From Chitinophaga rhizophila (GTDB lineage: Bacteria > Bacteroidota > Bacteroidia > Chitinophagales > Chitinophagaceae): a DNA stretch of 64,000 nt. The stretch lies in assembly GCF_019492185.1 (NCBI RefSeq), contig NZ_JAICCF010000001.1, positions 62,001-126,000 of the forward strand, given 5' to 3'. The translations under genes were made by a program, and so were the position numbers. Positions 7,521 to 15,258 of the stretch are shown piece after piece. How positions within the stretch are numbered: the stretch's first letter is position 1; each line of letters opens with the position of its first letter. The notes below the pieces were generated by a model. The model did not search any database. It saw only the letters and a program-made list of their open reading frames with translations, and had not been told where the DNA came from.

Positions 7521-8566
7521 TGTAATAATATTCGCTGTGCGGAAAATCCCGGACCAAAGCTTAGCATCAGGCCTTTGCTGCCGGCAGGTATTTCCCTGTC
7601 CATAAAGCGTTCCAGTACGTACAGGACCGTTGCGCTGGACATGTTACCATATAAACGTAACACTTCCTTGGTATCATCTATATTCTTTCCCATATTGCCG
7701 AAAAGCTGTTCTACCGTCTGAATGATCTTCTTCCCTCCCGGATGGAATATCAGATGGTCAATCTCCTCGATGCAGCTGTTTTGCTTCTCCAGGAAAGGAT
7801 GAACAATAGCGGGAAAATGAGCAGCAATGGTTTCTGGTACTTCAACGTCCAGTATCATCTGCAGACCGGTGTTAGTGAGGCGGAATCCCATCATATGTTC
7901 AGCGGAATAAAAGTGATACATTTCCTCTGCCACTATGCCTGGGCCCTTGTCTTCTTCGTGAGAAGACAATATTACACAGGCAGCGCCATCGCCGAAGATG
8001 GCTGCACTGACAATATTGGGCATGGAATAGTCTTCCAGCTGAAAAGTAGCAGTAGGCGATTCTACCGCTATTACAGCAGCCCGTTTACCCGGGTTGGATT
8101 GCAGGAATTTCTTGGCGTAGATCATTCCTGAGATACCTGCTGCGCAACCCATTTCTGTTACGGGCAAACGTATAATGTCCTGCCTGAGTTGTAATTCATT
8201 GATCAGGTAAGCGTCCAGGGAGGGGATCATAATACCGGTGCAGCTGACAGTGATGATATAGTCCAGGTCCTGCGGACCAAGACCAGCTTTTGTAAGCGCA
8301 TCCTGCAGACACTGACGCCCCAGTTTAATCACCTCCCGCATATAGATGTCGTTCTTCTCTTCAAATGAGGTATTGGTAAATACCTCTTCCGGACTCATAA
8401 TAGAATAGCGTCTTTCTACCGCTGCATTCTCGAAGATCTTTCTGACTTTTCTGGCAAAGCGGTCTTCCTGACCGGACAACCATACGTCCAGAAAAGGCAT
8501 AATTTCCTCGGTAGTTCTGGTATAAGGAGGTAAGGCTTTCGCAACTGCTGTTATTTTAACGCTCAT
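7514..8566 (-). CDS. Type III polyketide synthase (chalcone synthase-like)
   Basis: A 350-residue homodimeric condensing enzyme that uses acyl starters and malonyl-CoA to make pyrones, resorcinols or related rings. The Cys-His-Asn triad is present: Cys141 in TEMGCAAGISG, His275 in LIFHPGGKK and Asn308 in YGNMSSATV. The C-terminal SFGPGFSAQ is the family's GFGPG-type loop. The start is fixed at 8566 because its ATG overlaps the methyltransferase stop as ATGA; a longer frame to 8608 would run into that gene. The company of fatty-acid enzymes suggests a long-chain acyl starter and an alkylresorcinol or alkylpyrone product. Confidence 0.92.
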   Translation of the reverse strand: MSVKITAVAKALPPYTRTTEEIMPFLDVWLSGQEDRFARKVRKIFENAAVERRYSIMSPEEVFTNTSFEEKNDIYMREVIKLGRQCLQDALTKAGLGPQDLDYIITVSCTGIMIPSLDAYLINELQLRQDIIRLPVTEMGCAAGISGMIYAKKFLQSNPGKRAAVIAVESPTATFQLEDYSMPNIVSAAIFGDGAACVILSSHEEDKGPGIVAEEMYHFYSAEHMMGFRLTNTGLQMILDVEVPETIAAHFPAIVHPFLEKQNSCIEEIDHLIFHPGGKKIIQTVEQLFGNMGKNIDDTKEVLRLYGNMSSATVLYVLERFMDREIPAGSKGLMLSFGPGFSAQRILLQW

Positions 8567-9276
8567 ACATTTGTGATTATCCACTGGTAACGGAAAGCCC
8601 ATTTCCATTTGAGTGTATACTGACTAAAATTTAGTTTATGTGATAATTCTTCTATCTCGTTTCTTTTAAATCCTCTCAGGATAGATACCAGTCCGTCGGT
8701 TTTGGCCATCTGTCCCATACCAGCAATCCAGCTGAATCCCTGGAACAGGCGGTAAGCCAGCGCGCTTCTGTGCAGGTCATTGATCACTATTCCCAGTGTT
8801 GCATTTCTCCGGAACACAGACATCAGCCTGATGATCTGCTTTTCTTCAAAATGATGCAGCGTGAGCGTACATAAGGCGATATCGTATTGCAGGTTTCTGA
8901 AGGGGTCCTGCATAATATCCATACAATAGTAAGTGATTTCCGGGTATTCTACTGACAGACGGGTTGCATAATCTACTGTACACTTGTTTGCATCGATCCC
9001 CATCAACTTAACCTGCCATTTATTCTTACGGGCCAGTCTTGCCACAGCCCTGAGCATATCACCGTTTCCACACCCGATGTCGGCAATGGTGATCAATTTC
9101 CCTTTAGGCACGTGTTCCATCAGCGAGGACACTCCGCTCAGGGTGATACTGTTTCCACCGAGCATACGGTTCACATAAGCAATCTGGTCTAAGGTACTAC
9201 GTAATATCTCTCCTTCCATCAGGAAATCATCCATAATCTCTGGCGCGAGGGTCCGCTGCTGCGTATTGACAAACAT
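8563..9276 (-). CDS. Class I SAM-dependent methyltransferase of the PKS operon
   Basis: A 237-residue Rossmann methyltransferase with motif I ADIGCGNGDML at about residues 65-75, an acidic strand end (LMGIDANK) that binds the ribose of SAM, and post-motif DIALCTLTLHHF. Such enzymes flank type III PKS genes and methylate the aromatic or quinone product on oxygen or carbon. It is 6 bp after the oxidoreductase and overlaps the PKS by 4 bp. Whether it acts on C or O cannot be told from sequence. Confidence 0.88.
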   Translation of the reverse strand: MFVNTQQRTLAPEIMDDFLMEGEILRSTLDQIAYVNRMLGGNSITLSGVSSLMEHVPKGKLITIADIGCGNGDMLRAVARLARKNKWQVKLMGIDANKCTVDYATRLSVEYPEITYYCMDIMQDPFRNLQYDIALCTLTLHHFEEKQIIRLMSVFRRNATLGIVINDLHRSALAYRLFQGFSWIAGMGQMAKTDGLVSILRGFKRNEIEELSHKLNFSQYTLKWKWAFRYQWIITNV

Positions 9277-9282
9277 GAGTAA

Positions 9283-10407
9283 CTAGTTGTTTAAAGGTTT
9301 TCCATGTGTTTGCCGGATAATGACCGGCAAGATAGCGGGGAACAGCACCAATCCTTTCATCATGCCTGATGCCAGCTGTTCTTTTCTGAAGACGGAAGAT
9401 AGTAACTTACCTGCCAGCATACGCTTTCCGAAAGCTGCCTGCCATGCTTTTGTATATCCTTTCTCCATCGCCTCCCGCGAAGTGATACTTCCGGAGATGA
9501 AGGACAATAATTGTTCCGATGCGATTCTGGCGCTATGTATAGCCATGGCCATGCCGTTACCGCATAGCGGATGGATCAGTCCTGCCGTATCTCCAGTCAT
9601 CAGTATATGGTGATCTACTTTACGCTTTTCAGCAAAAGACACCTGGCTGATGGTGATTGGCCGTTCAAACAGTGGTGTACAATGTGTAAAGATGTATTTC
9701 AGATGCGGGTTTTTGTATAATACCGCTTCCCGGTGTGCTTCAATATGTTTGTACTGCTTGAAGATATCGTAGCTGACCAGGTAACAGATATTGATGATAT
9801 TGTTCTCCACTTTGGATACACCGCAATACCCACCCTTAAAGTTATGTAGCGCTACTAACCCGTCGGGGAAGTCACCTTTATAATGACATTTTACTGCCAG
9901 CCACGGAGACTTCTGAGCAGAAAACCCACGATCCAGTTGCTGATCCAGGGCCGCGCGTTTACCATAAGCGCCTATTACAAAGCGAGCATGGAGTGTATGT
10001 CCGGCAGCCGTTGACACCTGGAAGTTGTCGTTTGTAAAGGTGATATCAACCACTGTATCTTCGAGCAATATTCCTCCGGCGGCAAGTACCAGTTGTAGCA
10101 GAAAGTGATCTAAGGCATAACGGCTGATGCCAAATCCGCCCAGGGGTAGTGACGCCCCTACACTATCTCCGGAGACAGTGGATACCAAGACGCGTTCAAT
10201 ACTGGCAGGCTGTAACGACTTCGGATCAGCTCCCAGCCATTGCAGGTAGGGTAATACTTCATTGGAGATATATTCTCCGCAGACTTTATGTTTCGGAAAA
10301 GAGTTTTTCTCAATAACAGTAACATGCAAACCTGCACGTAACAGGTGCAGGGCACTGGTTAATCCGGCCAGTCCGCCTCCCACAATGATGATATCATTTA
10401 CTGGCAT
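9283..10407 (-). CDS. FAD-dependent oxidoreductase (geranylgeranyl-reductase / UbiH-like), first gene of the PKS operon
   Basis: A 374-residue flavoprotein of the p-hydroxybenzoate hydroxylase fold. The ADP-binding GxGxxG-type motif IIVGGGLAGLTS is at residues 7-18. Further family motifs are FPKHKVCGEYIS near residue 45 and the flavin-binding GDTAGLIHPLCGNGMAMAI near residue 270. It may hydroxylate the polyketide ring or reduce double bonds in the alkyl tail; both activities occur in this superfamily. It heads the operon, and a promoter-like box lies about 43 bp upstream. Confidence 0.88.
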   Translation of the reverse strand: MPVNDIIIVGGGLAGLTSALHLLRAGLHVTVIEKNSFPKHKVCGEYISNEVLPYLQWLGADPKSLQPASIERVLVSTVSGDSVGASLPLGGFGISRYALDHFLLQLVLAAGGILLEDTVVDITFTNDNFQVSTAAGHTLHARFVIGAYGKRAALDQQLDRGFSAQKSPWLAVKCHYKGDFPDGLVALHNFKGGYCGVSKVENNIINICYLVSYDIFKQYKHIEAHREAVLYKNPHLKYIFTHCTPLFERPITISQVSFAEKRKVDHHILMTGDTAGLIHPLCGNGMAMAIHSARIASEQLLSFISGSITSREAMEKGYTKAWQAAFGKRMLAGKLLSSVFRKEQLASGMMKGLVLFPAILPVIIRQTHGKPLNN

Positions 10408-10449
10408 TGGACGTAATTAATTGGTTTTTTGCTTCCCGACATCAGATGA

Positions 10450-10458
10450 CAAAGTGTA
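10450..10458 (-). promoter_or_regulatory. Candidate -7 box of the PKS operon
   Basis: The minus strand reads TACACTTTG here, close to the Bacteroidota -7 consensus TAnnTTTG (one extra base between TA and TTTG), about 43 bp before the oxidoreductase ATG. The same spacing variant occurs in front of two other genes in the window. No clear -33 element was assigned. Confidence 0.4.
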
Positions 10459-10542
10459 TGTTGCAACAAGTGTACGCTAAATTCCTGAAATGGCGAACCC
10501 AGGTAGCTGCTTATTCCTAATTTTTTTGTCAAATTTGTTCAG

Positions 10543-10689
10543 ATGATCATCAGAAAGAAAGAGAACCGGTTTCGTATGTTACTTTTCATGAGGGGATGAG
10601 TGTTGCCAAGGGAGCTTCTCCGATTGTTGTTACTACTGTTGCTATCGGTAGCAGTGGTATACGGGCAGGTACTGACACTAGGTAGTTAA
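10543..10689 (+). pseudogene. Interrupted signal-peptide-like frame, possible remnant of a secreted protein gene
   Basis: One reading frame starts at ATG 10543 with a basic stretch (MIIRKKENRFRMLLFMRG), hits TGA at 10597-10599, and continues in the same frame with a strongly hydrophobic run and a cleavage-like end (LLRLLLLLLLSVAVVYGQ) before TAA at 10687. This is the layout of a Bacteroidota signal peptide with one nonsense codon and no mature protein after it. It may be the decayed 5' end of a lost gene, or simply a chance frame. Confidence 0.3.
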
Positions 10690-10716
10690 GCTATTATGTC
10701 AGCTAGACCTGGACAC

Positions 10717-10746
10717 AAAAAAGCGGGGCCGGCTTATGCCGACCCC
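10717..10746 (-). terminator. Intrinsic terminator reading on the minus strand
   Basis: Read on minus: a 9-bp stem GGGGTCGGC / GCCGGCCCC (one T-G wobble) with a 4-nt loop, followed by GC and a run of six T (A-run at 10717-10722 on plus). It lies about 32 nt after the stop of a short minus-strand frame at 10778, so a transcript probably arrives from the right, although no gene over 60 codons is present there. Confidence 0.75.
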
Positions 10747-10777
10747 ACTCCACCCTTATCTGATAAACCATAGCCAC

Positions 10778-10930
10778 TTACTTAACGAGTATTATAATGC
10801 CTCCCCAGGCTGCAGTTGCAATTGCTCTCCGTGTAGTATTTACACATGCTGTAAGGATTGGAATTTGCTGCTGCACACCGCCAAACTGTTCCGGTAATAA
10901 GCTGATGATGACAAGTTCGTAGAGATACAA
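10778..10930 (-). CDS. Possible small protein gene upstream of a minus-strand terminator
   Basis: A 50-codon frame from TTG 10930 ends 32 nt before a convincing terminator. The translation is hydrophobic at both ends, with ISLLPEQFGGVQQQIPI in the middle and AAWGGIIILVK at the C-terminus. The same frame continues upstream past a TGA (10952-10954) to an ATG at 11017 (MYYLDTSTIVSIKKM). No family is recognised and the start is uncertain; a non-coding RNA ending at the terminator is an equal alternative. The remainder of 10408-11220 shows no other gene. Confidence 0.2.
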   Translation of the reverse strand: MYLYELVIISLLPEQFGGVQQQIPILTACVNTTRRAIATAAWGGIIILVK

Positions 10931-11153
10931 AACAATTGCGCGGTCAGTGTTTCAAGTGATGAAACGTATTGTCATCTTCTTAATGGAAACAATCGTACTG
11001 GTGTCTAAATAATACATGTCCAGAAATGTGCCATAAGCCACTTACCCGTAAGCGCTTCCAGGAAGATGTTTCTCAAACTACATACATGTGTAGATAAGCT
11101 TTCCCCTTTATGGGGGAGACTGCTATTCTTCTCATTATCAATGACCCGTGGCG

Positions 11154-11162
11154 TAATCTTTG
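11154..11162 (+). promoter_or_regulatory. Candidate -7 promoter box of the acidic protein gene
   Basis: TAATCTTTG lies 58 bp before the ATG at 11221. The 15-base string TAATCTTTGTGCCCC is identical to one at 24532-24546 in front of another small gene, which supports a conserved promoter core rather than chance. Confidence 0.5.
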
Positions 11163-11220
11163 TGCCCCTATAGTTGTACATGCTTTTAATATTTGTTTCA
11201 CTCCACTAAACTTACTTGTT

Positions 11221-11472
11221 ATGCAAACTCCTGAAGGCAACGAGCCGCTGAAAAACGATAAAGATCCACTAAATGCAAACCTGGCAGAAGATCAGGGCGA
11301 TATCCAAAATGAAGACGTTGTAAATGATGAAGATCTTGATGAAGATCTGGAAGATGATGAAGAAGACGATCTGGATGATACGCCTGAACTCGACGAAGAT
11401 GACCTTGACGATAATAATCTCTCTGATGAGGATGCAGATAAAGTACAATGGGAACCTCCCAAAAATAGTTAA
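11221..11472 (+). CDS. Highly acidic low-complexity protein, 83 residues
   Basis: The product is dominated by Asp and Glu (for example DEDLDEDLEDDEEDDLDD) with Asn and Leu spacing, and has no predicted fold, signal peptide or membrane helix. The start at 11221 is chosen because the TAATCTTTG promoter box lies between it and the longer alternative frame start at 11110. A comparable acidic protein is encoded at 24853. Function is unknown; ion buffering, chaperoning or nucleic-acid mimicry are only guesses. A terminator follows before the carbamoyltransferase gene. Confidence 0.7.
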   Translation: MQTPEGNEPLKNDKDPLNANLAEDQGDIQNEDVVNDEDLDEDLEDDEEDDLDDTPELDEDDLDDNNLSDEDADKVQWEPPKNS

Positions 11473-11498
11473 CCCGTAGCTTTGCTACGTCTACACAG

Positions 11499-11534
11499 GG
11501 GCAATGAATGTCATTCATCATTCATTGCCCTTCT
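11499..11534 (+). terminator. Intrinsic terminator after the acidic protein gene
   Basis: A perfect 12-bp stem GGGCAATGAATG (11499-11510) and CATTCATTGCCC (11519-11530) with an 8-nt loop, followed by the short T-rich tract TTCTT. It separates the acidic protein gene from the carbamoyltransferase operon. Confidence 0.7.
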
Positions 11535-11578
11535 TACTGAATAAGACACACCCTCCACTGACACAAATCACTCAATAT

Positions 11579-13297
11579 ATGTATACACTTGGAATTAATG
11601 CCGCTTTCCATGATTCGGCAGCATGCCTTGTTAAGGACGGGCAGCTGATCGCTGCTGCAGAAGACGAACGTTTTACACACATCAAACATGGTAAACGACC
11701 TATTCCGTTCTCTGCATACGAATTACCGTATCATGCAATTGATTATTGCCTGAAAACGGCTAACATCCACCTGAGTGATGTTGACCACATTTCATATTCT
11801 TTCGATCCGTTTATCCTACTGCCTCAGGAGGATGCAGAAAAAAGTCTGATAGATATTCCCCTGAAGCAACCATCACAGTTTGTTCCCGAGAAGTGGATCT
11901 CTCCCTGGGATCCTTTATTCCTCTCAGCAATTATCAATGCACCCGGACAACTGGTAGACGGATACCCACACCATTTGCAGAAACGGTTTCGCGGCGCAAG
12001 CTTCAATAATGACCAATGGCATTTTGTTGAACATCATCTTTGTCATGCAGCGAGTGCGTTCCTGCCATCTCCTTACCATGAAGCGGCAGTACTGACCATC
12101 GATGGTCGTGGGGAAAAAGCAACCACAACTTTCAGTATGGGAAGAGCGAATGACTTGCACAGGATCAGTCAGGTAGACATGCCGCACTCGTTAGGATTGT
12201 TATATGAGAAAGTGACGACGCATCTGGGCTTCCTGCATTCCTCTGACGAATACAAAGTAATGGCGTTGGCCTCTTACGGCAAGCCCGTATTTGTGAACGC
12301 TTTCCGCTCTATGATCAGCATGCTGGATAAAGGACAGTATGCCATCGATGATGCACAGATGGTGGAACTATTAGGACCCGCCAGGAAGAAGGGAGATGAG
12401 TTTACAGCACATCACTTCAATATCGCACATTCATTGCAGGCGGTACTCCAGGAATCTGTGTTACAACTAACAGACTGGTTGTATAAAGAAACGCAGGCAG
12501 ATAATCTTTGCTTTGCAGGCGGCGTGGCATTGAATTGTGTGTTAAATGCAAAGATCAGGGACGCAGGCATCTTCAAAAACATCTGGGTACAACCCGCATC
12601 AGGTGATGCCGGCACAGCTTTGGGTGCAGCATTGTGGACAGATGCGAAGGAACGGGGTAGTCAGGAGAAGACCTTCCGTATGGACCATGCATACTGGGGA
12701 CCGGAATATGGCGATGAAGAGATTAAAGCCTTCCTGGACTGGACTAAGACGCCTTACAAGAAACTTGACAATGTTGCAGAAGAAACCGCTGAACTGCTGG
12801 CACAGGATAAGATCATCGGATGGTACCAGGGAAGAATGGAGTTTGGTCCAAGAGCTCTTGGTAGCCGTTCTATTCTTGCATCTCCGATCTCTGCCAACAT
12901 GCAGGCCCGTTTGAATGAAGTGAAAGACAGGGAAGACTTCCGTCCCGTAGCGCCGGTTGTACTGGAAGAAGCAGCCAGTGAATGGTTTGATGGCGCTCAG
13001 TTCTCACCCTTTATGTTGTTTGTATACAGCGTAAAAGATGACAAAAAGGACAAAATTCCTGCGGTTACGCATGTGGACGGCACTGCGCGTATACAGACCA
13101 TCAACCGTGATCAGCATGCGCGTTATTATGACCTGTTACAGGCGTTCTATAAGAAAACAGGCGTACCTGTACTGATCAATACTTCATTCAATACATTGGG
13201 AAAACCAATTGTATGTACCCCCCGCGACGCCGTTGAGTGCTTCTGGTCTTCACCATTTGACGCGCTGGTAATAGGATCTTTTCTCATTCAGAAATAA
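11579..13297 (+). CDS. NodU/CmcH-family carbamoyltransferase
   Basis: A 572-residue enzyme that uses carbamoyl phosphate and ATP to O-carbamoylate a hydroxyl. The N-terminal Kae1-like ASKHA domain shows MYTLGINAAFHDSAACLV, the metal-site motif HHLCHAASAF and the nucleotide loop DGRGEKATT. Later come FAGGVALNC and the YrdC-like C-terminal part with MEFGPRALGSRSILASP. The start at 11579 is chosen because the family begins with the LGINAAFHD strand. It lies 7 bp before a GT2 gene, so the substrate is probably a sugar in a surface glycan. WapO, which carbamoylates heptose in Pseudomonas LPS core, belongs to this family. Confidence 0.9.
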   Translation: MYTLGINAAFHDSAACLVKDGQLIAAAEDERFTHIKHGKRPIPFSAYELPYHAIDYCLKTANIHLSDVDHISYSFDPFILLPQEDAEKSLIDIPLKQPSQFVPEKWISPWDPLFLSAIINAPGQLVDGYPHHLQKRFRGASFNNDQWHFVEHHLCHAASAFLPSPYHEAAVLTIDGRGEKATTTFSMGRANDLHRISQVDMPHSLGLLYEKVTTHLGFLHSSDEYKVMALASYGKPVFVNAFRSMISMLDKGQYAIDDAQMVELLGPARKKGDEFTAHHFNIAHSLQAVLQESVLQLTDWLYKETQADNLCFAGGVALNCVLNAKIRDAGIFKNIWVQPASGDAGTALGAALWTDAKERGSQEKTFRMDHAYWGPEYGDEEIKAFLDWTKTPYKKLDNVAEETAELLAQDKIIGWYQGRMEFGPRALGSRSILASPISANMQARLNEVKDREDFRPVAPVVLEEAASEWFDGAQFSPFMLFVYSVKDDKKDKIPAVTHVDGTARIQTINRDQHARYYDLLQAFYKKTGVPVLINTSFNTLGKPIVCTPRDAVECFWSSPFDALVIGSFLIQK

Positions 13298-13304
13298 AGC
13301 TGTC

Positions 13305-14276
13305 ATGGAAAAAAAGATTAGTGTTGTTATACCCACTTACCAACGACCCGAATTATTATCTCGCTGCCTGAAAGCGCTCGAAGAGCAACAGTTTGATCCG
13401 GGAGCATTTGAAGTGATTGTAGTCAGCGACGGTCCTGACAAATATACCCGTCAGATTGCAGCCAGCTGGAAATACGCCGGACTTATTGATGTAAAATATT
13501 ACGCCCTGCCAGCCAAGAAAGGACCTGCCGCAGCAAGGAATGCCGGTTGGAGATTAAGTCAGTCGCCGTTTATCGCATTTACCGACGATGATACCCAACC
13601 GGATCCTTTCTGGCTGCAAAACCTCTGGAAAGGCTGGAAAGGACAGGCAGCTGTAGTATATACAGGACGAGTAGTAGTGCCTATCAACGGCAGACCAACA
13701 GACTATGAATGGAATACTGCCCAGTTGGAGAAAGCAGACTTTGTTACCGCTAACTGTGCCTGTACAAGACAGGCACTGGAGATGGTGAACGGATTTGACG
13801 AATCCTTTGAAGCAGCCTGGCGCGAAGACAGTGATCTCGAATTTAGATTACTGCAACAAAATATTCCTATTTATCATCTGCAGAACGCCGTTGTCGTGCA
13901 TCCTGTTAGAAAGGCGAGCTGGGGAGTCAGCATTAAAGAGCAGAAGAAGAATATCTTCAATGCTTTATTATATAAGAAATTCCCGCAACTATATCGTACA
14001 AGGATACAGAAAAATCCCGCCTGGAACTATTATGTAATGATTGCCTGTTTTGCAACAGGTATAGTCAGTCTTGGCTACGGACAACCGACAGTGGCGGCTG
14101 TGCTATTTGGCGCATGGTTATTGCTGATAGGAATATTTGCGGAAAAGCGGCTGAGGCATACCTCCCGCAGTATTTCCCACGTCCTTGAAATGATTGTCAC
14201 ATCAGCAGCTATCCCGTTTGCGGCCACCTACTGGACACTTTACGGAGCATGGCGCTATAAAGTACTTTACCTCTGA
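13305..14276 (+). CDS. GT2 family glycosyltransferase with C-terminal membrane helices
   Basis: A 323-residue protein with a GT-A domain: ISVVIPTYQRPELL at the N-terminus, the metal-binding TDDDTQPDP near residue 97, and the acidic base region EAAWREDSDLEFRL near residue 170. Two hydrophobic segments at about 245-265 and 265-285 plus a terminal one anchor it to the inner membrane. It would add one sugar from a nucleotide-sugar donor to a lipid-linked or LPS acceptor. It lies between the carbamoyltransferase and a GT9 gene with almost no gaps. Confidence 0.88.
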   Translation: MEKKISVVIPTYQRPELLSRCLKALEEQQFDPGAFEVIVVSDGPDKYTRQIAASWKYAGLIDVKYYALPAKKGPAAARNAGWRLSQSPFIAFTDDDTQPDPFWLQNLWKGWKGQAAVVYTGRVVVPINGRPTDYEWNTAQLEKADFVTANCACTRQALEMVNGFDESFEAAWREDSDLEFRLLQQNIPIYHLQNAVVVHPVRKASWGVSIKEQKKNIFNALLYKKFPQLYRTRIQKNPAWNYYVMIACFATGIVSLGYGQPTVAAVLFGAWLLLIGIFAEKRLRHTSRSISHVLEMIVTSAAIPFAATYWTLYGAWRYKVLYL

Positions 14277-14277
14277 T

Positions 14278-15258
14278 ATGGAAACATCCATCAAAAAGAT
14301 CGCGATTTTCCGCGCATTACAACTGGGAGATATGCTATGCGCAGTACCCGCATTCAGGGCACTACGCGCAGCATTCCCCGATGCGCATATTACATTACTT
14401 GGCTTACCCTGGGAAGCTGCATTCACAGAACGCTTCCACCACCTGCTGGATGAATTTGTACATTTCCCCGGCTATCCTGGTCTGCCGGAACAGCCTATAA
14501 TACCATCTTTGATACCTCCATTCCTGGTAGCCATGCAGGAGCGGCAGTTTGACCTGGTATTACAGATGCAGGGCAATGGTTCTATTGTTAATCCCATGGT
14601 GGCATTATTTGGGGCACGTTACACCGGTGGGTACTGGCGCAAAGAAGATGGTTGTCCGGATGCAGGCCTGTTCATGGAATACCCTGAAGATGTTTCTGAA
14701 ATAGAAAGGCACCTCCAATTGATGGAATACCTCAACATTCCATCTCAAGGCACACATCTGGAATTTCCTATCACAGCTAAAGATGTAGATGACTTTAATC
14801 AGTTGTGTCTTCCTTTAGAAGCACAGGAATACCTGTGTGTACACCCTGGCTCAAGAGGCAGCTGGCGGCAATGGCCGCCGCATATGTTTGCCGCAATGGC
14901 AGATGAATTTGCAGAGAAAGGCTGGAAGATTGTACTGACAGGCACAAAAGACGAGAAGCCACTTACTGATGAAGTAGCAGCGCTGATGAAGCATAAATCT
15001 ATGAACACTGCTGGAAGAACAACATTGGGTAGTCTGGGTGTGTTAATTAAAAACGCCCGTGCATTATTGTCTAACTGCACAGGCGTTTCGCATATGGCTG
15101 CCGCATTTGAAACTCCCAGTGTCGTAATCAGTATGGACGGAGAACCGGGGAGATGGGCTCCACTAAATAAGAACTTACATTATACAATAGACTGGACTAC
15201 TGAACCAGATTATGAAATTGTCTTAAGGCAGGGTATGCGGCTGCTGGAAGCTACCTGA
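14278..15258 (+). CDS. GT9 (heptosyltransferase-like) glycosyltransferase
   Basis: A 326-residue GT-B enzyme. The N-terminal IAIFRALQLGDMLCAVPAFRALRAAFP is the GT9 signature, and the C-terminal donor half has LCVHPGSRGSWRQWPP and LLSNCTGVSHMAAAFETP. Starts inside the GT2 gene are possible, but the ATG at 14278, one base after the GT2 stop, begins just before the conserved strand. Its last 36 bp overlap the 3' end of a convergent GT9 gene. With HldE and GmhB next door, a heptose donor is likely. Confidence 0.88.
   Translation: METSIKKIAIFRALQLGDMLCAVPAFRALRAAFPDAHITLLGLPWEAAFTERFHHLLDEFVHFPGYPGLPEQPIIPSLIPPFLVAMQERQFDLVLQMQGNGSIVNPMVALFGARYTGGYWRKEDGCPDAGLFMEYPEDVSEIERHLQLMEYLNIPSQGTHLEFPITAKDVDDFNQLCLPLEAQEYLCVHPGSRGSWRQWPPHMFAAMADEFAEKGWKIVLTGTKDEKPLTDEVAALMKHKSMNTAGRTTLGSLGVLIKNARALLSNCTGVSHMAAAFETPSVVISMDGEPGRWAPLNKNLHYTIDWTTEPDYEIVLRQGMRLLEAT

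Noticed and set aside
4213-10407. Flexirubin or aryl polyene biosynthesis cluster
   Set aside because: Those clusters have DarA/DarB or paired KS/CLF genes, tyrosine ammonia-lyase-like and acyltransferase genes, none of which is seen; the core here is a type III PKS.
11110-11220. N-terminal extension of the acidic protein frame
   Set aside because: The extra residues are unlike the acidic body, and the TAATCTTTG promoter box lies inside the extension.
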